The notes: generated by a model from the letters alone, not told the origin. Positions 1 through 9,219 are shown, counted from the stretch's first letter. The stretch: DNA of 64,000 nt from Bifidobacterium asteroides (GCF_009683175.1 NZ_WKKW01000007.1:1-64000); one strand, 5' to 3'. Made by a program: numbers and translations.

Positions 1-1420
1 CCCCGTTCAGGCTCAGGTACATGCACCACTTCTTCATGGTGGCGTTGTAGTAGACCTCGGGCGCCCACATGTTGCCGGTCACGTCCGGATTGGAGGACTG
101 CTTGGGCCATGCCTTCCAGATGGGATCCAGAATGCGCTGGTAATCCCGGCTCAGATTGTTGGTGAAGGGCTCCCAATGCTTGAGGTCGGTGCTGCGGGCC
201 CAGGCCCGGTGGGAACCGAAGATGTAGTAGCGCCCTCCGGCCTTGACCACGGAAGGGTCATGCACGGAGACGCGCGAGTAGGCGTTCTGACCGTCCTTGG
301 AGGTGCCCCTGACAATAAGCCGGTAGTCCTGCTGGATGGCTTTAACGTCCCGGGATGACCTCGAGACCTTGTTGGCCTGTAGCCGGGCCGTCAGCGTAAC
401 TGGGACATCCCGCTTGCCGGGGACCACATGGGCCCTGCCGGTAGCCGCATTGACACTGACCGTTCCAGGAGCCGAAGAGGTCCACCCCACTGATGCGACA
501 GTAGTGGAGACCGGCAGGTTGAAATCACCGTCCACGGCTGCGGGAACCGCCAGGGATGTGGCCTGCTGGTCGATCAGATCCCCAAGGTCCTCCGAAGGCA
601 GGGTGGCGACGATCTGGTCGGCATCCAGGGCCTGTGGATAGACAGCGAATGACTGCACTGCGCCGTGGAAGAGTGCATCGCCTATGCCGGGGTATCGGGA
701 CTGGCCGATTACGTTGTGATGATGGTCGCCAAAAGCGGCAGGATTGACCGTGGCCTTGCCCTCAGCCACCTGTAGACCGTTGATATAGAGCCGGACCATA
801 TTGCTCTTGCCATCGATGGTGGCAGTCAGCGTGGAGAAGCGGTCATCAGGCAGATTCTTGGATGCCGGCAGATAGGTCTCGCCCTGGCCGTTGGCCTTGG
901 AAGTGATGGAGGTGTAGAGGGAAGTGTGGGTGGAGGCGGTCCAGGAGCCGACGGCCTGCTGACCGGTCCCCCCTAGCGACCAGAGGTAGGTCCAGGGGTT
1001 TGAGGCGTTGAACCGGTCGTTGCGCACGCGGATGGACACCGTGGCGCTGGCACGTCCGCTCAGTATGTCATCAGGAAGCTTGACATAGGTGGATCCATCG
1101 AACAGGAGCGCGTCGTCGGTCTTGACTGCCCCTGTCGGCTGACCATCGGCGTCCAGGATGCGGGCCGGGCCAAAGGGTGAGTCTGAGACAGTATTGTTTG
1201 CCTCCTTGGCCCCTGGAGCAAGAGCAGAAAAATCGTAGCCGAGCAAGGGCTGTGGCTGGTCGGCTGACATCCTGGTTGTAGCGCTGCTGTCGGTTTGGGA
1301 TTGATCCGCCCAAGCTGGAGAAGCGACTGTGCCGCCCGCCAGTATCATGCCCACGAGGGCCGCTGCTGCAACTCCTCCTCGGCTCCGTCGTCCTGCGCCT
1401 GATGACGATTGATGACGCAT
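1..1420 (-). CDS. Secreted GH43 endo-arabinanase-like protein with LamG-like domain (C-terminus cut by window edge)
   Basis: The reading frame starts at ATG 1420 behind a GGAAAGG ribosome site and runs off the left edge, so the C-terminus is missing. After an Arg-rich start there is a Sec signal peptide ending near the AWA motif. Next comes a concanavalin/LamG-like domain of about 200 residues (DALLFDGSTYVKLP, then DGKSNMVRLYINGLQV), a short bacterial Ig-like stretch (SVGWTSSAPGTVSV), and the first blades of a GH43 propeller. That propeller shows the catalytic-base motif VSVHDPSVV and the pKa-modulating WAPEVYYN. The GH43 part is a close paralogue of the lipoprotein at 5095-6678, so hydrolysis of alpha-1,5-arabinan outside the cell is the likely role, with the LamG domain probably binding the glycan. 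It lies downstream of the LacI gene but has its own operator at 1524-1539. Confidence 0.85.
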   Translation of the reverse strand, partial: MRHQSSSGAGRRSRGGVAAAALVGMILAGGTVASPAWADQSQTDSSATTRMSADQPQPLLGYDFSALAPGAKEANNTVSDSPFGPARILDADGQPTGAVKTDDALLFDGSTYVKLPDDILSGRASATVSIRVRNDRFNASNPWTYLWSLGGTGQQAVGSWTASTHTSLYTSITSKANGQGETYLPASKNLPDDRFSTLTATIDGKSNMVRLYINGLQVAEGKATVNPAAFGDHHHNVIGQSRYPGIGDALFHGAVQSFAVYPQALDADQIVATLPSEDLGDLIDQQATSLAVPAAVDGDFNLPVSTTVASVGWTSSAPGTVSVNAATGRAHVVPGKRDVPVTLTARLQANKVSRSSRDVKAIQQDYRLIVRGTSKDGQNAYSRVSVHDPSVVKAGGRYYIFGSHRAWARSTDLKHWEPFTNNLSRDYQRILDPIWKAWPKQSSNPDVTGNMWAPEVYYNATMKKWCMYLSLNG

Positions 1421-1523
1421 GTTCACACCTTTCCATGTCGGCATCGGAGCGACTGCGCTCCGACCGGCAGGCCTCCATGGTCCGCCGATGCCACCTCGAA
1501 TCGTTCGAGAACGTCTTCAGTAT

Positions 1524-1539
1524 ATTACAACGTTAGAAA
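1524..1539. promoter_or_regulatory. LacI-type operator, site 1 of the arabinan regulon
   Basis: The 16-mer ATTACAACGTTAGAAA lies about 105 bases upstream of the secreted GH43 gene. It matches sites at 4931-4946 (TTTCTAACGATAGAAA) and 9220-9235 (TTTACAACGATGTAAT) in centre and flanks. The adjacent LacI protein is the obvious candidate binder; that link is inference. Confidence 0.6.
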
Positions 1540-1577
1540 TCAAGAAACCAGGAACACCCGGAAAAGAACATCAGCAA

Positions 1578-2660
1578 TCAGACGGCAATCTCGTTTCCTG
1601 GCAGGGCACGGGTTGAATTGCGGACCACCAGCGAAGAGGACACCTTGCGGAAGACGTGCTCGCCTTCCTTGGTGTTCAACGGCTGCGCCCCGTTGATCCT
1701 GTCCTTGAGAACACGAACCGAGAGCCTGGCCACGGCCTTGAGCCCGGGCGAAATGCTGGTCAGCGAGGGCGACAGATACTGGGAATCGTCCGAATTGTCG
1801 AAGCCGATGACCGAGATGTCGTCCGGCACCGACATACCGTGCATTTGTATGGAATGCAGAACCCCTGCCGCCAGCATGTCGTTCAGAGCCACCACCCCGT
1901 CGGGGACGATACCCTGGTCCAGCAGGGAGTTCATAGCATTGACCCCGTCGATACGGTGCCACATGCGCGATGGGGCCACCAGCCGGGGATCGTAGTCCAG
2001 GCCGGCCTCCTCCAGACCCTGTCTGTACCCCTCCAGGCGAAGAGCAGCCGAACCCAGCTTCTCGCCGGGATGGGTGCCGATGACCGCCACCCGACGGCAG
2101 CCGGTATTGATCAGATAGGCGGTGGCGTGCTTGGCACCCTCAACGTTCTCCGTCGCCACATGATCAAATTGGTCGCTGAAGATCCGCTCCCCCACAACCA
2201 CCAGGGGATAGTCCACCCGCAACTGGTCCAGGTCGTCCATGCCCAGCTCCAGCGGGCTGTAGATGAGGCCGTCGATCATGGATCGTTGTGAGCCATGCAG
2301 GGCCTCGATTTCACCCTCGCGCGAGTAGAGGGTGGGCTCCACCAGCACACGCATCCCCAGCTTCTTGGCCTCCTCGATGACCAGGGAGGAGAGCTGAGCG
2401 AAGTAGGGCATGGCCAGATCCGGTATGGCCAGGGAGATCATTCCCGTGTAGCCCAGCCGCAGGTTTCTGGCCGGCACGTTGACCCGATAACCCAGCTCCT
2501 CTATGGCCTTGTTGACCTTGCCCCTGGTGGCCTCGGAGACAAATTCGTAGTCATTGACCACGTTGGAGACGGTCTTTACCGACACTCCTGCAGCCTGGGC
2601 CACATCCTTCATGGTCGGGGTGGAACCACGTCCTGTGCCGGGGGAAGCGGCTAAACTCAT
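1578..2660 (-). CDS. LacI-family transcriptional regulator of the arabinan locus
   Basis: This 360-residue protein has a LacI helix-turn-helix at about residues 17-42 (MKDVAQAAGVSVKTVSNVVN) followed by a periplasmic-binding-protein-like sugar domain (VAPSRMWHRIDGVNAMNSLL, then DGVVALNDMLAAGVL and ISVIGFDNSDDSQYL). The ATG at 2660 overlaps the stop of the upstream GH43-like gene (ATGA), so the two are probably translationally coupled. A GGAGG lies upstream of this start. A shorter start at residue 17 is possible but has no ribosome site. The regulator sits in the middle of its likely targets. Three matching palindromes (1524, 4931, 9220) suggest repression of four transcription units, including its own, released by an arabinan-derived sugar. 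The inducer is not visible from sequence. Confidence 0.9.
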   Translation of the reverse strand: MSLAASPGTGRGSTPTMKDVAQAAGVSVKTVSNVVNDYEFVSEATRGKVNKAIEELGYRVNVPARNLRLGYTGMISLAIPDLAMPYFAQLSSLVIEEAKKLGMRVLVEPTLYSREGEIEALHGSQRSMIDGLIYSPLELGMDDLDQLRVDYPLVVVGERIFSDQFDHVATENVEGAKHATAYLINTGCRRVAVIGTHPGEKLGSAALRLEGYRQGLEEAGLDYDPRLVAPSRMWHRIDGVNAMNSLLDQGIVPDGVVALNDMLAAGVLHSIQMHGMSVPDDISVIGFDNSDDSQYLSPSLTSISPGLKAVARLSVRVLKDRINGAQPLNTKEGEHVFRKVSSSLVVRNSTRALPGNEIAV

Positions 2661-4882
2661 AAGACCCTGACCTCCAAGGTTACCGTGGCGCGGGTGGGGT
2701 CAAGCTCCTCATCCGTCTGCATATCCAATACGGGCATCCCCTCAGCAGACCAATGTACCCGCCGTACCTGACTGTCGCGGCCAAGGTAGCGGTCCTGATC
2801 ATGCTCGGCATTGTGGAAGACGTAAATCATGGTGCCGTCCTCGTCCTGGGACCACATTCCGTGGCCGGTGCCCAGCTGCCAGTGGCCATTGTACTTCCCG
2901 GACTTCTGCAATGGGTAGTCCAGCTTCTTCCACACGCCGGGATCGCATAGATCGGCCCCGACTCCGGCCGGCGCAGTCACCAGTCCGGTGGTGTAGTCGA
3001 TGCCCACCAGGGAGCCGGAATAAATTAGGAAGATCCGGCCGTCGTGGACCACGGCGTTGGGCCCTTCGGCAATCATGTTGTCCCAGGCGAACTCCGGGAC
3101 GATGATCTGGCGCGGCGTGCTGGTCAGACGGTCGGGCCGGGCCGGATCGAAGGCGGCGATCCAGACTGACCCCAGCTGCTGCCAGGCGTAATACCAGCGG
3201 CCGGTATCGTGCAGGACCGTCATGTCCAGGCTGATGCGCTGGATGGGGTTGAGGGGGGTGCCTTCAGCCCGCAGGATGGGTCGGGGCTTGTCCCAGTTCT
3301 CAGGCCGGCGCGGGTCCAGATCCTGGCCCTGGTCGTCGCGGCGCAGCTGCATGATGTGGCAGCAGCCCGTCCACATGTCCGGCTTTCCGGCCCGATCATT
3401 GGCGGTCCCGTCCGGGTTGGTCTGCGGACCATCGAAGCAGGGCATGAAGAGAATGGAGAGCCTGCCGCCGATCAGATGAATCTCCGGGGCCCAGAAGCAG
3501 CCGGTCATGACCCGGCCCTCGCTGTTGCGATCGCCCCTGCGCAGCAGGTCCACCTCCTTTTCATGGCCGCCGGCCTGATCGCTCAGACCCTCGATGGTAT
3601 CGGCCACCCGCAGGGGCATGTGCGTGTGCCCGTTCAAGGGGTCAACACAATTGCCATCCGCATCCTCGGTGGCGATGAACATGAAGAGGCGCTGACCCCT
3701 CCAGGACCAGCGGAAAATGGAGGGATCGGCCCGCTGCCGGGCGAAGGGGACCGGGTAGGCCGTCTGCCGGACCCGTCCACCTATCAGCCTGGTCTGACCA
3801 GGATTCAGACGACCCTGGTCCAGATCACTGGCCAGGCGCTCCAATTGACTCTGTTCCCAATCCACTCCGCGCAGGGCGGTGGATCCGTCGCTGTAGAGGA
3901 GCCGCGCCTGGGCCTGCCGGACCGATTCCAGGCCATCGCCCCGGGTGACCTGAACCGGATCCACTTTCACGTCCGTATTGTAGATGCGGCCGAAGCGTTC
4001 CAGCAGGCCCCGCTCACAATCGGCGCTGACCAGCACCACATTGCCAGCCAGGATGCCCTTCATGCCGCAGTCCTCCTCCAGGGCCCGCCGCCGATCCAGG
4101 GGCAGGGGGTCGCCCTGGGCCAGGGGATTGTCATCCTCCAGGACCTTCATGTCGGCCACCATGCCCATCCGCGTCGGGTCGTCCACCGTGGCCATGCACA
4201 GCCGCCCGCGATCGTCGTCCCAGTAGAGTCGGCAGCCCCGGCCATCGTCCAGAAGCCGCGCCCTGGGCCGGTGGACCCCATGAGCGCCCAGGATATGGAC
4301 CTGCGGCAGCCGTCGATATGTCAGCAGATCCGGTGAAAGAGCAGTCATGAAGGAGTCGGACTGGGAACCGTCCAGCTGGCCACCCCTGGCCGTCCTGGTG
4401 GCCAGAATGACGAAGGTACCGTCCCTCAGGGGCAGCAGGAAAGGGTCGATCAGACTCTTAAGGATCAGATCCTGCCCTGGGACCACCGCCAGTTCCTGAG
4501 CCGCCTGTGAAGCCTGGCCACCATCGGCATTGTCGCCGCCATCAGCATCAGCATTGGAGCCCTCGCCCTGATGAGCGTCCAGTCCAGGATTTTGCTCGCT
4601 TTCTTGCGGCGCCGCCTCGCCTGGCAGGGCAGCCCCGGCCGTGCAGGCCCCGCGGGCGCTATCCGGCACAGCCCTGGTGGGCACAGCCGCAGCGAAGAAG
4701 ATGCCGTAGTCACCGTTCAGGGGCTCCCAATGACCGGTCGCCCGTGAACGCAGGGCCAGGTGCATGCTCAGGGCGACATCCTCGTTGTTGGCCTCCTGCC
4801 GATCGGTGGGATGCCGGGTATAGCACATGAGTGCAACCCCATTCCCAATTTCGCGTCCACCGTCCAGAGCATCCTCACCCAT
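2657..4882 (-). CDS. Large intracellular GH43-type glycoside hydrolase
   Basis: The protein is 741 residues from ATG 4882, chosen because GGAAGGA lies six bases upstream. A TTG at 4915 would add 11 residues. No signal peptide is seen, so it is probably cytoplasmic. GH43 five-bladed-propeller motifs are spread over the length: SLIDPFLLP (catalytic Asp), WAPEIHLIGG (modulator) and AEGPNAVVHDGRIFLIYSGS (catalytic Glu), with the typical closing GHGMWSQDEDGTMIYVFHNA. The distance between the first and second motifs is long, with extra material rich in small and acidic residues near residues 75-115, so it is larger than a usual GH43. In this setting an arabinofuranosidase or arabinan-oligosaccharide role is likely; substrate specificity is inferred. 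It is transcribed divergently from the arabinanase at 5095, with the 4931 operator between them. Confidence 0.75.
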   Translation of the reverse strand: MGEDALDGGREIGNGVALMCYTRHPTDRQEANNEDVALSMHLALRSRATGHWEPLNGDYGIFFAAAVPTRAVPDSARGACTAGAALPGEAAPQESEQNPGLDAHQGEGSNADADGGDNADGGQASQAAQELAVVPGQDLILKSLIDPFLLPLRDGTFVILATRTARGGQLDGSQSDSFMTALSPDLLTYRRLPQVHILGAHGVHRPRARLLDDGRGCRLYWDDDRGRLCMATVDDPTRMGMVADMKVLEDDNPLAQGDPLPLDRRRALEEDCGMKGILAGNVVLVSADCERGLLERFGRIYNTDVKVDPVQVTRGDGLESVRQAQARLLYSDGSTALRGVDWEQSQLERLASDLDQGRLNPGQTRLIGGRVRQTAYPVPFARQRADPSIFRWSWRGQRLFMFIATEDADGNCVDPLNGHTHMPLRVADTIEGLSDQAGGHEKEVDLLRRGDRNSEGRVMTGCFWAPEIHLIGGRLSILFMPCFDGPQTNPDGTANDRAGKPDMWTGCCHIMQLRRDDQGQDLDPRRPENWDKPRPILRAEGTPLNPIQRISLDMTVLHDTGRWYYAWQQLGSVWIAAFDPARPDRLTSTPRQIIVPEFAWDNMIAEGPNAVVHDGRIFLIYSGSLVGIDYTTGLVTAPAGVGADLCDPGVWKKLDYPLQKSGKYNGHWQLGTGHGMWSQDEDGTMIYVFHNAEHDQDRYLGRDSQVRRVHWSAEGMPVLDMQTDEELDPTRATVTLEVRVL

Positions 4883-4930
4883 GACGATTCCTTCCATCCG
4901 GCTTGCCGGCTTCAACGCCGACGACTATCG

Positions 4931-4946
4931 TTTCTAACGATAGAAA
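4931..4946. promoter_or_regulatory. LacI-type operator, site 2 of the arabinan regulon (divergent promoter region)
   Basis: TTTCTAACGATAGAAA is a perfect inverted repeat (TTTCTA-ACGA-TAGAAA). It is embedded in a second overlapping perfect repeat, CTATCGTT-TCT-AACGATAG, at 4925-4943. It lies between the divergent GH43 genes at 4882 and 5095 and so can control both directions. Confidence 0.7.
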
Positions 4947-5094
4947 TTATACATGGAGACCAGTCCCCGACGCCCGATGCCCGCATGGATGAGGCCGGGC
5001 TGTTCGCTCATCCAAACCGACTCCGCAAGGTCGGCCATACGTCGCGGGTCGTTATCGATGTCGATCGGACTGCCTTCACGGAAAGCGAGGAACC

Positions 5095-6678
5095 ATGAGA
5101 AGACCCAAACGCACCGGACGGGCCATGAAGGCCTTGACTGCCCTGACGGCGGGTCTGGCGATGCTGTTGACAGGGGCGTTGGCCGCCTGCTCGAGCCAGC
5201 AGCCGTCAGCCGGCGGAACAAAAACCGCCGCCACCCAGGAGCCCAAGCGCGTCTCGGTACACGATCCCTCCGTGGTTCGCTCCGGCAAGAACTACTATGT
5301 CTTCGGCTCGCATCGGGCCTATGCCCGCAGCACGGATCTGGTCAACTGGACCCCCTTCACCAACAACCTGAGCCGCGATTACAAGAAGATCTTTGCCAAG
5401 ATATGGAAGGACTGGCCCAAGCAGTCCTCCAATCCGGATGTGACCGGCAACATGTGGGCGCCCGACGTCTACTACAACGCCACCATGAAGAAGTGGTGCA
5501 TGTACCTGAGCCTGAACGGGGCCGAGCATCGTTCGGTCATTGTCCTGCTGACCGCCGACCGGGTGGACGGCGACTGGACTTACGTGGGGCCAGTGGTCTA
5601 TTCCGGCTTCACCCGGGCCAATTACATGCGCACCGACGTTCCCAAGGTGCTGGGCTCGGACCCGGAGTTGGACCGCTATCAGTCCTACACGGATACGGGT
5701 ATCAATGCGATTGATGCCTGTGTCAAGGATGACGGGCAGGGGGGCCTGTGGATGAGCTTCGGCTCCTGGTTCGGCGGCATCTGGATGATCCGTCTGGACC
5801 CCAAGACCGGGCTGCGCGACTACTCCACCACCTACCCCACCCAGGCCAACCAGTCCGACGCCTACTACGGACACAAACTCGCCGGAGGCTTCGGCAACTC
5901 AGGCGAAGGATCGGCGCTGCTGCACACCAACGGCCACTGGTACCTCTTCCTCTCCTACGGCAAGCTGGTGCAGACCGGTGGCTACCAGATGCGAATGTTC
6001 CGCTCGGACTCCATCACCGGCCCCTACCTGGACCAGCGGGGCAACCCGGCCATCGCCACCAGCGGCGAGGCCGACAACTGGACCAGCGAGACAGGCATCC
6101 GCCTGATGGGCTCCTACCAGTGGAGCGGGGACAAGAAGGGCGACATCGAGGTCTCGCAGGGCGGGAACACGGCCCTGCACGACAAGGACGGCCGGGACTA
6201 TGTGGTCTACCACACCAGATTCTCCGACCGCAAGGAGGAGCATCAGATCCGGGTCCGGCAACTGATGCCCACCGCAGACGGCTGGCTGGTAGCCGCCCCC
6301 TATGAGTACCTGGGCACCAAGGCCAGAGGCCCATACAGCGCCAAGGACGAGGCCGGCACCTATGAGCTGGTGGAGCACGATCCGACCATCTTCTTCAAGG
6401 GACCGCGCAAGGTGACCGACACTCACAGCACCCGATACCGGGGCGTGGTCAAGGCCGTGGACATCCGTCTGGAGCCCGGCGGCCAGGTGACCGGAGCACG
6501 CCAGGGCCACTGGCAGGTCGACGACCAGGGACGGTTGTCCATGGACCTCCAGGAGGAAGACGGGACCGTGACCTACCAGGGCGTCTTCGCCCGGTTGCCC
6601 AGGGACAAGGACCACCGCAAGGTCATGACCTTCAGCGCCCTGGGCAACAACGTCTGCATCTGGGGCTCCAAGCGCTGA
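5095..6678 (+). CDS. Lipoprotein endo-alpha-1,5-L-arabinanase, GH43
   Basis: This is a 527-residue protein. The N-terminus is a lipoprotein signal peptide with lipobox LAAC (Cys32), so the enzyme should be anchored on the outer face of the membrane. A GH43 propeller follows: VHDPSVV (catalytic Asp), MWAPDVYYN (modulator) and NSGEGSALL (probable catalytic Glu). The C-terminal beta-barrel ends in NVCIWGSKR, which matches the extra C-terminal domain of extracellular endo-arabinanases. That domain and the domain order make endo-arabinanase the best call. ATG 5095 has GAGG just upstream. It converges on the GH27 gene with only five bases between the stops. It is a close paralogue of the secreted protein at 1-1420, which carries a LamG domain instead of a lipid anchor. 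Confidence 0.88.
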   Translation: MRRPKRTGRAMKALTALTAGLAMLLTGALAACSSQQPSAGGTKTAATQEPKRVSVHDPSVVRSGKNYYVFGSHRAYARSTDLVNWTPFTNNLSRDYKKIFAKIWKDWPKQSSNPDVTGNMWAPDVYYNATMKKWCMYLSLNGAEHRSVIVLLTADRVDGDWTYVGPVVYSGFTRANYMRTDVPKVLGSDPELDRYQSYTDTGINAIDACVKDDGQGGLWMSFGSWFGGIWMIRLDPKTGLRDYSTTYPTQANQSDAYYGHKLAGGFGNSGEGSALLHTNGHWYLFLSYGKLVQTGGYQMRMFRSDSITGPYLDQRGNPAIATSGEADNWTSETGIRLMGSYQWSGDKKGDIEVSQGGNTALHDKDGRDYVVYHTRFSDRKEEHQIRVRQLMPTADGWLVAAPYEYLGTKARGPYSAKDEAGTYELVEHDPTIFFKGPRKVTDTHSTRYRGVVKAVDIRLEPGGQVTGARQGHWQVDDQGRLSMDLQEEDGTVTYQGVFARLPRDKDHRKVMTFSALGNNVCIWGSKR

Positions 6679-6683
6679 TCTCC

Positions 6684-8066
6684 TCAGCGGGGATCCAGAG
6701 CCACCCAGACCACGCCGTGTGCAGGCACCAGGGCCACCAGATCCCGGTCGGCACCCTGTCCTTCCAGGCTGACCTGGGCGGACTCAGTGGCCCGGCCCTG
6801 CCACAGGTCGACCGGGGCCCAGGCACTATCCGCCCCATCCAGACCCACCAGGGAGGACAGGGCCGTCCTGACCCGCCGGGGGCGATCCCCGGTCCAGAAG
6901 ACAGCCGCATAGACCCCGCCGGCATGGGCCGAGGGGGTTCCGTCGGCCCAATCCCTGGCCAGGGCCCTCCAGACGATCTCCTCGCCTAAGATTGCCTTGT
7001 CTTGGTCATCCCCGCCCTCGACCGGCTCCCGGATGATCTCACCGTTGTCGGCCGAACCGGCGGTGACCTCCTCCAGGGCCGGGTTGTCCAGCAGCGACAG
7101 GGTGGCCTCATCGCTGCTGGGAAGGTCGCCGCCCACCATCAACGGCGAGCGCCCCATGGCCCAAAGGGTCAGCATGGTGCGTTGCTCGTCGGCCGTCAGG
7201 AGGCTGGACCGGTCCCCGCCTCTCTCGGCCCGCAGCCCGATATGCCCCAGGGGCAGCATGTCCGCATCGGCCCAGTGGCCTGTGCTCTGCAGAGGTGCCC
7301 AGCGGGCCAGACGGGCGAACTGGGCATAAAGGTCCTGCCAACGATCCCAGAGGTCGTCCGAAATCCGCCAGAGTTGAGCATGGTCCCGCAGGAAACCAAG
7401 ATGGGTGGTGGGCACCCGGGTGCCCGGGGACAGGGAGAGGGTCATGGAATGCCCATGGGCCTGCTCGGCCTTGCGGATGGCCCGTGCGTAGGCATCGATC
7501 TCACGGTCCATGAAGGGGGCCTGCATGTCGTCCACTTTCAGGTAATCCACCCCCCAACGGGCGAACTGGTCGACCTGTGCGTCGTACCAGGCCTGGGCTC
7601 CCGGATGGGACTGGTCCAGACCGTAATTGTCGGGATTCCAGGCACAGACATGGGTGGTATCAGCCACCTGGGCGGCCGTATAGGAGGTGCCGAGGACGGG
7701 CAGATTCCGCTCGACCGCCAGCCTGGGGATACCCCGCATGACATGGATGCCGAAGCGCAACCCTAGACCGTGAATCCGGGCGGCCAGAGGAGCGAACCCC
7801 TGGCCGTCGGCCGCCGATGGGAACCGGACCGGATCGGGCAGCTGCCGACCATAGTCATCCAGGACCAGAGGCGCCTTGGCGTTGTAGCCATGGGCCCTGG
7901 CGGTCGGGTCATACCAGGCGATGTCTATGACGACCGTGTCCCAGCCCGCCGGAAGCAGTCTGTCGCGCATGACCTGCGCGTTGTTCAGCACCTCCTGCTC
8001 GGTGACGGTGGTCCCGTAGCTGTCCCAGCTGTTCCACCCCATGGGTGGTCTCCAGGCCTTATCCAT
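6684..8066 (-). CDS. GH27 glycosidase: alpha-galactosidase or beta-L-arabinopyranosidase
   Basis: This 460-residue protein has no signal peptide and is therefore cytoplasmic. It has the GH27 hallmarks: PPMGWNSWDSYG at the start, YLKVDDMQAPF with the nucleophile Asp, and RISDDLWDRWQ with the acid/base Asp. The last ~100 residues form the usual C-terminal beta domain. GH27 holds alpha-galactosidases, alpha-N-acetylgalactosaminidases and beta-L-arabinopyranosidases. Because every neighbour is an arabinan-type enzyme, removal of terminal arabinopyranose or galactose from arabinogalactan side chains is the favoured role (inference). ATG 8066 follows AAAGGAG at six bases. It is the second gene of an operon with the GH43 at 8095-9162, with a 28-base gap. 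Confidence 0.85.
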   Translation of the reverse strand: MDKAWRPPMGWNSWDSYGTTVTEQEVLNNAQVMRDRLLPAGWDTVVIDIAWYDPTARAHGYNAKAPLVLDDYGRQLPDPVRFPSAADGQGFAPLAARIHGLGLRFGIHVMRGIPRLAVERNLPVLGTSYTAAQVADTTHVCAWNPDNYGLDQSHPGAQAWYDAQVDQFARWGVDYLKVDDMQAPFMDREIDAYARAIRKAEQAHGHSMTLSLSPGTRVPTTHLGFLRDHAQLWRISDDLWDRWQDLYAQFARLARWAPLQSTGHWADADMLPLGHIGLRAERGGDRSSLLTADEQRTMLTLWAMGRSPLMVGGDLPSSDEATLSLLDNPALEEVTAGSADNGEIIREPVEGGDDQDKAILGEEIVWRALARDWADGTPSAHAGGVYAAVFWTGDRPRRVRTALSSLVGLDGADSAWAPVDLWQGRATESAQVSLEGQGADRDLVALVPAHGVVWVALDPR

Positions 8067-8094
8067 GTCTTGCTCCTTTCTCGGTCCTTTTGTT

Positions 8095-9162
8095 TCAGTT
8101 CCGCCACGCCAGGGGGCGCAGACGTTCGTATTCCTGCCGGGTCAGGGACAGAACCCCGCCGTGCTTGGTATGGGGGCGCAGGTGGAAGTCCTGCTCCCGG
8201 GCGTAGTCGAACCCGGCATCCGGATCATCACTGACCATGGGCCTGTAGCCCACGGAGGGGATCACATCCACCAGCAGGTACCAACGGTTCAGGGCATGGT
8301 CGGCATAGAGGGCCGGACCCTCCACACCCGAGGGGTTGCCATCGGCGCACCAGCCGGCGCCGATCCGCTCCTGGATGGTGGACCACCGGGCCTGCGGCAG
8401 CCACCATCGGGGATCGTCGGTGCTGTCCAGCCAGATGCCCCGGCCAAAGCCGTTGTCCTTGGTGGCCCGGTAGGTACGCAGGCCGCCCCCGGGCAGAGGA
8501 CGCTGGACCATGGTGGTGTCGATGGCATTGCGACCGGTATCGATAAGGACTCCGCCATAGCGGAAGTGCTCCTGGGTGAAGTCGGTGGTCGACCCCCAGA
8601 GCACCCGGTCGTAGGCCGACGGGTCGGTATGGTCGGAATCGGCCCGGTCAAAGAGTTTGGATGACCAGTAGAGGACGAAGGCCCCCTGTCCCGGTCCCTC
8701 ATAGTCGGGCACCCATAGGCACTCCGGCGCCCAGGCCATGCCCAGCTGGACCCTGCTGCCGTCCTGCTGCAAGGACACATCCAACGGCCAGGGACCCGAC
8801 CAATGAATCAGGTCGTCAGTGGACCAGATCATCAGCTTGGTGCTGCCGTGGTGGGACCAGTGCTCCCAGCCGCTGCCCTGCGACTGATCGCCGCCGAACA
8901 CCCGTAGATCGGTGGCCATGACATAGACCCGGCCGTTGCGCGGGTCACGTACCATGTAGGGATCCCGCAGACCGGTGGTGCCCAGGTGCGAGGTCAGCAG
9001 CGGCCTGCCCCCGTACAGCGGATCCCAGCTCAGAGGGTCGTCGCCTCGCGACAGGTCGAAGTAGAGGCGCTCGGCATACCCCTGGGGGTCTTCGATGAAG
9101 TGCACCATCAGATACCCGTAGGGGTCGGCTCCTTCGACGTCCTTGTGAACCGTATTGCTCAA
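8095..9162 (-). CDS. Intracellular GH43 arabinosidase-like enzyme
   Basis: The 355-residue protein is a compact single-domain GH43 propeller without a signal peptide. Motifs in order are GLRDPYMVRDP (catalytic Asp), WAPECLWVPDYEG (modulator) and GVEGPALYADH (catalytic Glu). The opening YLMVHFIEDPQGYAERLYFDLS is typical of GH43 arabinofuranosidase/xylosidase groups. The start is a TTG at 9162 with AAAGGAG placed correctly before it. It leads the GH43-GH27 operon and has the regulon operator at 9220-9235 just upstream. Probable role: trimming imported arabino-oligosaccharides. The exact linkage is not determinable. Confidence 0.82.
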   Translation of the reverse strand: MSNTVHKDVEGADPYGYLMVHFIEDPQGYAERLYFDLSRGDDPLSWDPLYGGRPLLTSHLGTTGLRDPYMVRDPRNGRVYVMATDLRVFGGDQSQGSGWEHWSHHGSTKLMIWSTDDLIHWSGPWPLDVSLQQDGSRVQLGMAWAPECLWVPDYEGPGQGAFVLYWSSKLFDRADSDHTDPSAYDRVLWGSTTDFTQEHFRYGGVLIDTGRNAIDTTMVQRPLPGGGLRTYRATKDNGFGRGIWLDSTDDPRWWLPQARWSTIQERIGAGWCADGNPSGVEGPALYADHALNRWYLLVDVIPSVGYRPMVSDDPDAGFDYAREQDFHLRPHTKHGGVLSLTRQEYERLRPLAWRN

Positions 9163-9219
9163 CGTCTGCTCCTTTGCCCTGGCTGCCGAACCAGTCGGCT
9201 TTGACTTGTCGTTACTTAT

